Below are positions 55,692-64,000 of a DNA stretch of 64,000 bases, in pieces. Below the pieces are notes generated by a model. It ran no database searches. It was not told the DNA's origin and saw only the letters and a list, made by a program, of their open reading frames with translations. Numbering within the stretch: the stretch's first letter is position 1; the number at the start of each line of letters is the position of its first letter. Source of the DNA: Haliclona indistincta (taxonomy: Eukaryota > Porifera > Demospongiae > Haplosclerida > Chalinidae); the NCBI GenBank assembly GCA_964017065.1, contig OZ024785.1:2809142-2873141 (forward strand). The letters are read 5' to 3'. Both the position numbers and the translations under genes were made by a program.

Positions 55692-56445
55692 TTGTTTATG
55701 CAATTCTAGTCCAACTAAGAGTTTGTTTGTGCATATCATGATACAGTACACACAATTGACTCTCTCTATTACATATTGCATACTTTAACATCAGAATAAT
55801 AATGTTGATGATTGATTGAGTGCTGTATACATGCAGATATTTCCATCTCTGTCATCATTGTTGGACCATTGTTAGCTCTGCTTGTGATACTGATTGTGGT
55901 CTTCACTACTATAGTGTGTGCTGCACGTGCTGTTACTATTAGAAGAAATCAACACATTATAGGTATCTAATGAATAAGATTAGTATTAATTTTAATTATC
56001 ACATTAAATAATTTCTAGCTGCAGGTGTTATTGATCATGTTCCAGTTGATGATAATCCTGCTTACATCACAATGAAGAGGATCACCTTGAACAAGAACAC
56101 TGCTTATGAGACTGTTACTGTAGCTACTGGTGATTATGAGACTGTCAACACTAGTGCTTATGAGAATGTTAACATTACTAGTTGAGTATCAGTTATTAAG
56201 TTCTGAGTTTTTAAATGAAGTGATTCACTAAAATAATTTGTCACTGCAAAATTCGTAATATCCGGATAACAAGGAGCTGTTATACTGAACAACGGAGCAA
56301 GAAGATACTCGATATGACAACTATTGGATAACACAATGCACAGTGAAATTGATTTTCTTATGCACACAATCCACATTCTGTAAACAATTCACGTGTATGT
56401 ACTGTTGTATGTCTTGATCTTGATCTTGATCTTGTTCCATTCTAG

Positions 56446-56491
56446 TTCCCGCCTATTCTAATCAACGCTCACTATCCGGCCTTATAATTAT
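56446..56491 (+). promoter_or_regulatory. Conserved promoter block of R5
   Basis: TTCCCGCCTATTCTAATCAA followed by GCTCACTATCCGGCCTTATAA is the third copy of the block found before R1 and R2. It is conserved although R5 itself is broken, consistent with recent duplication. Confidence 0.5.
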
Positions 56492-56676
56492 AATAAGTTA
56501 TAAAGAGGCGTGGTTATGCGCTTGTTGCGCATTGCGCGGGAAAATTTTAGAACCCTAAAGCTGACGCAATGTATTAGGAATCATGGGAGTCCTAGCTATA
56601 AAATTCGAGTCTAGTAGGCCCAAGAACCACAGGTTCATACTGAATCGTCGTTGTTGGGCTAGTCTGATGATAAACA

Positions 56677-57584
56677 ATGTTTGGCAGTGCCAGCAGTTTC
56701 CGCTGTCAATTCCTGATCTCTCTCGGACTACTGCCTCTTCTAATAGCGGTGTTTGCTACAATCCTAGTAGACGCCGAACAGCCAGGACCATGCAGTGAGT
56801 TGGCAGCACCTTGTACACACATCATGTGTGCCTTCAGGCGCTAACTGAACCTCACAGCTTTGATCTGTGATTAACAGTTGTTAATGCATACACAAACAGT
56901 ACCATTCTCCAGAGCCGTGTCGTGTGTTGTTTCCATCATGTCACTCGATCATGTATATACCGTATCAGATGATCAGATATGCTTGATCCTGCTCCACCCT
57001 AGCTGACTGTCTTATGCCGGGCAGAATCCCATTTAGTGATCCGCCTTGTTATAAACCAAATTGTTGTAATAAACCAAAAGTTACAAAAACTGACTATTGT
57101 TCGGTTGTGAGGTCTGTAGCGTGTAGGTTAGTATTGTTAGATGAGCAGAGAATTTTATAGTATGTGTTAAAGTGTCTGGAAACAAAGGAAACATAATTAA
57201 ATAATTAGATCATCTAACATGTGATATCTGTATTTACTAACTATGTAAAGAGTGCATCTTTGTACTTTGGTACAGACACTGAGTAACTGATGTATCTTTT
57301 ATCACTTCATTTGCAGTTCTTGGTCATGTGCCTGATCAGACAGTATGGCTGAATGGTACTCTCACCATAATGTTCAACGCCACCAAGGGCTGTGAAGTCC
57401 TCAATCTGTATCGTAATAGTGATTGGGTAATCTTTTTCTCAAAGACCATCCAATACTGATCTGCACACATTTGATGTTCCATCCGTTGATGAGCGGTTCA
57501 ACAATGCTACTATGACACTGAGAGCAACAAACTGGTCAGGAACTAGTATACTGAACATGACCGAGTTCAAAGTCTACACATTAG
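56677..57584 (+). pseudogene. R5: 5' half of an R2-like receptor gene with frameshift
   Basis: Exon 1 (56677-56794) encodes a good signal peptide (LISLGLLPLLIAVFATILVDA) ending EQPGPC. Exon 2 (57317-57584) matches R2 exon 2 but has an extra base near 57427 (GTAATCTTTTTC for GTGACTTTTTC), leading to TGA at about 57458. Intron homology with R2 continues, with deletions, to about 58105 and then ends; no Fn3, TM or tail exons follow. It is a dead, truncated copy. Confidence 0.8.
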
Positions 57585-58343
57585 GTTAGTTCTTGTTGTG
57601 ATAAGTGCTACTTCAGCATAATATACATGTACACAAATTCCATTCTCTCCTATCAGCATGTGGTGGTACATGTATACTGACCTCTCTCTTGTGTGTCAAG
57701 TGGTGTTTACTGTGGAGGCTAAGGGCTACAGTGTTTATTCATAACGAGAGTGGTAATATCAACTTAAGTGCCTCTTAAATTATATCATGGTAATAATGCT
57801 TATTCTGGCATTCCCGAGCATAATCTGACCTCTTTGTGTGAGTGTGTGTATGACACAAGTCTGTGTCTGGACAGTTTATCAGTTGATGTATAATTATAGA
57901 GCCTGTAGGCTGATGCCTGTTTTTGTTGTAGCAAGATAGGTCATTCACTGACTGCTCGATCACTGACTGCTCGATCACTGGTCATTCACTGACTGCTCGA
58001 TCACTGGTCATTTCTTCTCATGTCCTGATCTAGCTCATTTGACATGTTGCTAATGTGTATGATGATGTGTGTAGGCTATTAGCATAACACAATGGTTTAC
58101 TGTCGCTTTAATGTTTTCCAAATAAAATGCTGATAAATGTAGGTATTGCATACAGGTATACAATAAATACAGCGTTAGAGGGAAACAATGTCAATGGTTA
58201 ATGGTATCATGCACTCTACTATACTAGCTAGTACTACTACTACTACTATACACGTACACAGAAGCTATAAATTAAATCTTTTTTGTTTAATCTGGAGATC
58301 CGTTATATTAGCAGACTGTTACTGACGAGCCTGTTGCATGGAT

Positions 58344-61300
58344 TCATGGTCTATCCTGGTTTCCACATGAAAAATGCACAGCTTGTGATGTTATGTATAG
58401 CCTTGCACTGCTAAAAGAAAATCAGCATTAATTAATCATTATTAGCATAATCACTTACCAAGAAACCCCTCTTGAAATGACTAGCTTTTTCCATTGCCTT
58501 TCCTCAACAATTGCAGAAGTGTTCATGCAGACAGAACCACCTTCTAGTTCATCAGTTTTGTCTTTTTTATCCTACATGTAAATACATGTAAAGCCAATGC
58601 TTATTATAAAACAAGCATTTTTTTCTCACTGAGGATGTTTCAGATGGTTCAGCATCAGTAGGGAATAGCACATTGTCATTTGGTGGAGCCATAATCAGAA
58701 CACTTTCTTCAAATATATATACTGGGTTTGTCTACAGTGATTTCACAAATAATTATGAAAATAGACATGAACCATAGAGCCAGAAGGGTCACAAAAACAA
58801 TGGACTCGTTTTGCTCTAGTGCTGGGCGATATCATATTTTCAATATTCGATATTTTGTTTACTCAAATATCACGATACAACTAAATATTGGTTATAATGG
58901 TATAGCTCATGTAGGGTTCCATAGTGTTACTAGACCAATGATCTGTCGTGGCACTAAAGAAATCGACCTGCTTGACGTCAGAAGCAACTTTGTCACATGT
59001 TTTGCTGCTGCCCACCTGATGCTCTTTTCTATGCTGTCTTTGAACTCCCCTCACCTCCCTTAATTCTTCTGTAAACCTCGGGATGAGCATTTCGAAGATG
59101 CGAGAGAAGATTGGATGTGTTACCACTCTTTGTTGCCACCGTTCGCGAGCATTTTTTACAGATCGGACGATCTTCGTTCACAGGCTTTCCTTCGTCGTCG
59201 GCTTCGAATCCGAAGTACTCCCATACTGAAGACTTCTTCGCACCAGGCTTAGACACAAGCTCTGCAGTTGCCATGTCGATCTCCACGTGGCCAATTATAT
59301 TAATGGTTATTACCTGTCGATAATATCGCTGGTTATGAAAGTACCACGATATGATATCGATATTGCAAAATATCGTATAGCAACTAAAAATATCGGTTAT
59401 CGCCCACCACTATTTTCTCTGTGCATTCAAGCGGAGAGTAGACCGGGGCAGTTTCAATATACTTTGCTGAAAAGTCTTCATGTTCAATGATAACATAACC
59501 AGTGAATCGAGTGTCACTGCCACTGTCTGGGGTTGTCCCTTCATCAGAGACATCTAGACATCTTTGAATGACATTGGGATCAGTGGCTTCAAAACGGTTA
59601 TGCCTGGTCTGACATTGGACTACATTATGCAAAAAAAACAATAATTATTTACATTGCAGGCATTTCAAACTTACCATAATCAGGAGTAGTATTAGACTTG
59701 TCTTCACACTCAACTGGCTGGTTACAATAAGAATCTGGACAAAAATGAACAACGTAGCTTTATAGACTCAACATAATTATGCTGACAATGTTATACTACT
59801 ATTGTACTGACCTCTCTTGTCGTGTTCATAATGATGTAGTACAAATGTTTTTACTATAATTCTATTGTATGAGAAGTATACTCCCTCTACTATACCTTCA
59901 GCTTCGTCAATGTCAATAATCAAATAAGACTTGTCAGTTGTTTCATTTGCTTCTCCATCTTCACTGCTATTATCATCATCAATAGAGTTGTATTCTTGAT
60001 CATGCTGTAAGATTATACTTGTAGCTATATGTAATTGGAAAAGCATTCTTGGTTAGCATACCATACCAGGAGTAAAGAGTGGTTAACTAGTGTAACCATC
60101 CTCTATAATAGCCTCATCCCCAGGCTCTCTACTGAGAGCCTGGTACACATTGCATGGGCATGTGCTAATTGTGTCCAAATATGGCATAATTTTCGATCCA
60201 TGTAGATGTTTTCAACAACAGTAAAATGTACTTTGAATCTGTTCAAAACACTCCCTAATTATTGCATCATACTCTACATGTAGTATTATACAAGGAAGCA
60301 TGTAAACAATGTAGAGTAACAGTAGTCATGCATCCATGTAGATAAACATGTTTTCAACAACAGTATGTACACATGAATCTGTTCAAAACACTCCCTAATT
60401 ATTGCATCATACTCTACATGTAGTATTATACAAGGAAGCATGTAAACAATGTAGAGTAACAGTAGTCATGCATCCATGTAGATAAACATGTTTTCAACAA
60501 CAGTATGTACACATGAATCTGTTCAAAACACTCCCTAATTATTGCATCATACTCTACATGTAGTATTATACAAGGAAGCATGTAAACAATGTAGAGTAAC
60601 AGTAGTCATGCATCCATGTAGATAAACATGTTTTCAACAACAGTAAAATGTAATTTTAATACATGAATCTGTTCAAAACACTCCCTAATTATTGCATCAT
60701 ACTCTACATGTAGTATTATACAAGGAAGCATGTAAACATGTTTTCAACAACAGTAATTTTAACACAGGAATAATCTTTATCTTGATGAAAAGCAGCAAGA
60801 AGTAAACAACACACTGCATGTTATCATAAACCAAGTAACCTCACCTGCACAGGTGTTGTGTTCATCTGTGGTTTCTTGACAGTAGCATATTGTACTGGTA
60901 CTAGTTCTGGTGGTGGAGCAGCAGCTGCTGGGTTAGTAGAGTGATAGAGATCTGCATACATTGGTTCATTTGGAAGGTTCTGAGACTAAAAACAAATGTT
61001 ATGAGAATGTTGCTATTACTATCATAAAACAGACTGACATTAGGGGGCATGTTGTCAGTTTGTTGCTTGACAGTAGCGTATTGTACTGGTCCAACTGGTA
61101 TAGCAGGTTTAGCAGGGTTAGTAGAGTGATGGAGATCAGCATAGTGTGATTGTTGGTTAGCTGGTGGTAGCTCTTTCTGTAGCTATTCAGTGCATAATTA
61201 ATTATATGTGTTGACAGTGTCCCTATCACACACCTCATCACGACGAGTATCAGTGGGCGGAGTAGGTAGATAACTAGTAACTAGCTCTATATAAGTAGCG

Positions 61301-63495
61301 TCATGGTTACTGGCTGGCACTGCTGGAGCATCTTCTACAGGCTGAAAATGATAGTCATCATACCGCTATACTAATAATTTGATCAAAGAATAAATACAAT
61401 TATTCATGGACAGTGGTTTAACATAATAATTCCCTTGCTATGTATAAATAATAATTAATTTCAAAATTTCTCACCAATTCAATTTTTATTTCACTTCTTT
61501 CAACATAACTATAGTATTAGAAGTCGTAATCAAAAAGATTCACTAATAAAAATGACAAACCTGTTCTCATTTTCTTTCCGATACCTTGTCTCAACTGAAA
61601 CTGTGAAAACAATGAGTAATAAACGTCTTTTATTAGATAATAAATTACCTATTCGGATCTTCCTGTGTGCACGCCACTTGATGTAGACGGCTATCACTAT
61701 TATAGTAATCAGCACACTAATGATAACGATGACAATCAACACCACTGCTAATGCAGCAGTAGTGTTGGCTGTGTAACATAAAGAGGTCACAGAATAATAG
61801 TAATAAACAAGTTACTATACCAGCTAGATCAAATCCCACATCAGGAACAGCACTGTCGCTAATCATGGGTAACTTGAAAAATGAGCTAGAGCTCATAGAA
61901 TAGTCTGAAGAAAAGATATCACAAACAATGACCATGGTTCAACTATGCATGTTAGTGTAATACCTGATGAGAGTATATGGATGATGTTTGAAGAAGTAGG
62001 ACTAGAACTAGGTAGTTCCATAATGTGTATTAACTGAGAATGCTGATATGCAGCACTAGTGCTGTCAGTAGCTGGACTGTTGTCATACACTCTCACACTA
62101 TACTCTCCTGCTGGTAGACCAGTAATGTTGACAGATCCTTTATCACTATCCTGCAGCAGTCTCTGCAGTGTCTTGTTGATGGTATATTGACTCTGGTCAT
62201 CTTGTATCACTACAATCCCTGGTGCTATTGAATTGATGGCAAATGTACACTCCACTAGTATGGAGCTAGTGTGCTGGTCACTGGATACATCACAGTCTTG
62301 AACATTATAGGAACCTGTCACAGTATGACCACATTAAACACTACACAACATCAACTATTATAGTGGTTGGCTTACTGAAGTTGACACTCTTAATATATTT
62401 TTCATTTCCAATAATTACAAAGTCACTTGCATAATGACAGTTCTTTTCAACATAGATAGTGTACTGTATCAAACCAGGTTGAGTTATAGCTACCACTGAA
62501 TGTGAGGTTTGATCAGCTGTGTCTGTTACTGGGTAAGTCATAGACATCAGTTCTTGATTAGGACAAACAAGAATGCCGCGCTAATATTAAAGTTATCATT
62601 GCACAAGAATAAACCCGGTTGAGTAAATGCTGACTAACCTGCTCTACATTGATGGTAATAATCACAGCAGAATGAGTGATATTATAGCTGACTATCACTG
62701 GCTGAGACACACTCACAAGATCATAGTACTCTATAGAGAAGAAATTGTCCTATAGCTACTTATGTAACAGTCACACACTCACCTCCTGGTGTTCTCTGTT
62801 CAATAACCACACTCTCACTACGGTGCTGAGATGAGAATGCTGTCACATTAGCTGTGTAGTACTGACATAACTTGAGAAGTGGTATCGGACAATAAGAGTT
62901 GGCAGTAATTTCGTCCACTATTGCTTGACCAGTTTTGTTCATCACAATCACTATATAGGAGAGACCACTGAGTACACCAGCAGTTGCTGGAGGATCCCAC
63001 AGTACAGCACTGAATGATGAAGTGAACCTTACATTGACAACTGGACCAATACCTACAAAAACAGTCTCACACTCAGTCCATGTATGATATATACCTGTTC
63101 ACAGCTCACCATGAAGAACAGTCAGGGTAGCATTGTTACTGGTCACCTCACCAGGATAGAAAGCACACTGTACAGTAGTTCCATTGTTTACTAGTGTTGC
63201 TGGTACAGTGAGAGTGGACTGTACTGTGCCTGATGATGATACCGTGTGTTCAGTGATATCACGATCAGTAATACTGATGTCAGTTGCATATAATCCATCC
63301 ACTGTCCATACTATAGTGACACCACTACCATTACAGTGGAATAGAGCATTCTCTCCAACCAGTGTACTCACTGACACTGGACCCTCTACTAACATGTATG
63401 CGAGAGAATGAGTATATAAAGAAGAGAAGTTTATACTTACTGGCAGTGACAGTACTGACGGTGAACAAAATGATCATAAAGATGTTCACTTCCAT
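58344..63495 (-). CDS. Ig/Fn3 receptor-like protein R6 with multiple ITIM-like tail motifs
   Basis: Ectodomain and TM exons: 63495-63441 (signal peptide MEVNIFMIILFTVSTVTA), 63388-63110 (Ig-like; LFHCNGSG, VWTVDG, TTVQCAF), 63052-62783 (Fn3-like), 62730-62639, 62580-62376, 62314-61964 (membrane-proximal exon almost identical to R3), 61904-61821 (stalk), 61768-61649 (TM ALAVVLIVIVIISVLITIIVIAVYI). Tail exons: 61600-61561 (uncertain), 61341 to about 61230 (ATYIEL), 61176-61039 (SHYADL, VQYATV), 60985-60845 (PMYADL, VQYATV), 60004-59896 (KSYLII), 59734-59675, 59619 onward (TGYVII), then probably 58735-58630, 58571-58459 and a last piece to 58344. SxYxxL, VxYxxV and TxYxxI fit inhibitory-type tyrosine motifs that recruit SH2 proteins. 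Joining 61600-61561 to the next exon leaves the frame off by one, so that junction is unresolved. A hAT fragment interrupts the distal tail (58817-59412). It lies opposite in orientation to R1-R5. Confidence 0.72.
58817..59412 (-). mobile_element. hAT-like fragment carrying a BED zinc-finger exon
   Basis: Ends TAGTGCTGGGCGATA and, inverted, TAGTGGTGGGCGATAACC match the common hAT terminus style. On the minus strand at about 59272-59029 it encodes SSVWEYFGFEADDEGKPV, then CKKCSRTVATKSGNTSNL and HLRNAHPE, a BED-type zinc finger as found at the N-terminus of hAT transposases. The catalytic part is deleted. The flanks (TTTTGCTC and TTTTCTCT) are only an imperfect 8-bp duplication. Confidence 0.75.
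60201..60760. repeat. 140-bp tandem repeat, four copies, in R6 tail intron
   Basis: The unit begins GATAAACATGTTTTCAACAA at 60341, 60481 and 60621, exactly 140 bp apart, with a diverged first copy at about 60201. It contains CATACTCTACATGTAGTATT, a small palindrome. Non-coding. Confidence 0.95.
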
Positions 63496-63499
63496 AGTC

Positions 63500-64000
63500 A
63501 CATCAGCATCATAGCTATAATCATGAAAAATTAACGCTTCTATCCACTCGGTTCGGAAACTTTTCTCCGATTGATACCTAATACTGCGTTCACACAGGCA
63601 TGTGAAGCAAGCCAGCCCAGGTCGGCGCGGGTAACTGGCACTGCGTTCACACAGTAGCACGCAAGCGAGTTCGCCAATTCGAGCTCGCTACACGCAATAA
63701 TGAAGGGGCGGATACTTCCTGGTAATAAAAGGATGGCTAAAATGGCGTCGAACGAAGAACTGCTCGTGCAGTTACGAGTAGGTAGGCGCTTTGTTTACTG
63801 CTTCGGAAGTACTTTTCTAAGCAGATATCATCAATAAACTAACCGCTGATTCTTGAAGGAAAAGTTTGTAAGCGGGCTGGCCCAGCTTCCGCGTTCACAC
63901 AGCCCCACGCAGCACGCTTACCCGGGTCAGACCCCATTCTGGCTCACTATTGGAAAGTGGGCTAATCAAGCTCGACTCAGCACGGCTCGGCTCGATTTGT
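63500..64000. other. 5' flank of R6 with repeated GCGTTCACACAG motif
   Basis: GCGTTCACACAG occurs at about 63586, 63647 and 63892, with GCAAGCCAGCCCAG and an inverted GGGCTGGCCC nearby, suggesting ends of an unclassified DNA element. On the plus strand ATGGCTAAAATGGCGTCGAA (63733) opens MAKMASNEELLVQLR before a GTAGGT donor, possibly the first exon of a divergent gene or transposase reaching outside the window. Confidence 0.35.

Larger units (their letters stand above)
53411..56185 (+). pseudogene. R4: damaged Ig/Fn3-family receptor with intact tyrosine tail
   Basis: It starts after TTGTACACAG with the Ig-exon opening (AAEGPVI) but passes directly into sequence like the end of the R3/R6 ectodomain exon (YTATISLIGNEGIVQE), so Ig and Fn3 exons are mostly deleted. 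The membrane-proximal exon (about 53614-53968) matches R3 nearly exactly but has a 4-base insertion (ACAA TTAA GATG) that breaks the frame. The stalk exon is cut by a MITE (54193-54835) and a second lies in the next intron (54916-55691). The TM exon 55837-55962 (LALLVILIVVFTTIVCAA) and tail exon 56019-56185 are intact, encoding NPAYITM, NTAYETV, GDYETV and SAYENV. No signal peptide is seen. It shows what the R3 tail looked like before its one-base loss. Confidence 0.75.

Noticed and set aside
1..64000. tRNA, rRNA and bacterial-style operons
   Set aside because: No tRNA cloverleaf, rRNA-like conserved block, or polycistronic layout was recognised; gene structure is spliced throughout.

Overview
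This is eukaryotic, animal-type DNA. Coding information lies in short exons with GT-AG introns, the genes are separated and interrupted by transposable elements, and none of the multi-exon models has a bacterial-style operon layout. The gene content is metazoan: secreted/transmembrane proteins with Ig-like and fibronectin-III-like domains and tyrosine-motif tails, C2H2 zinc-finger proteins, an MKLP1-type kinesin, Ty3/Gypsy and hAT elements. The style (compact genes, many MITEs and foldbacks, lineage-specific receptor families) suggests an early-branching animal, most likely a sponge. The species is inference and was not tested.

Left part, 1-22 kb. Three copies (A, B, C; all minus strand) of one multi-exon gene family share an N-terminal, partly coiled-coil module I do not recognise. 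B and C carry C-terminal C2H2 finger arrays. Copy A (408-3076) keeps only exons 1-4 and has a 1.65 kb palindromic transposon remnant in an intron. Copy B (13504-16289) has six fingers. Copy C (19629-22121) splices cleanly into 662 codons with five fingers and an acidic repeat. Between A and B lie a young Ty3/Gypsy element with identical 214-bp LTRs (3702-9914, minus) and a decayed MKLP1/KIF23-like kinesin motor (10473-12625, plus). Foldback elements and tandem repeats fill 17.5-19.5 kb.

Right part, 23-64 kb. This is a cluster of receptor-like genes. R1 (23973-31225) and R2 (31924-39862) are intact paralogues: signal peptide, one divergent beta-sandwich-like exon, an Fn3-like exon, further ectodomain, Ser/Thr/Pro stalk, TM helix and a long tail. 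R3 (40891-43559), R4 (53411-56185, broken) and R6 (about 58344-63495, minus) form a second subfamily: signal peptide, Ig-like, Fn3-like, a very highly conserved membrane-proximal exon, TM helix, and tails with repeated ITIM/ITSM-like tyrosine motifs. R2b (44941-53113) is the 3' half and R5 (56677-57584) the 5' half of further R2-like copies. The order R2-R3, R2b-R4, R5-R6(inverted) implies repeated duplication of a two-gene block. R2b is interrupted by a 1.7 kb hAT-like element and by a second young Gypsy element (48461-52855, identical 190-bp LTRs, one uninterrupted gag-pol frame).

The most interesting signal is this receptor cluster. Tandem paralogues, near-identical exons among diverged ones, one copy that has lost its signalling tail by one base, and inhibitory-type tyrosine motifs together resemble the organisation of invertebrate allorecognition or innate receptor complexes. 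That function is inferred, not shown. Positions of exons come from reading splice signals and frame; 2013, 2616, 1518 and 1989 coding bases for R1, R2, R3 and zinc-finger copy C are all divisible by three, which supports those models.
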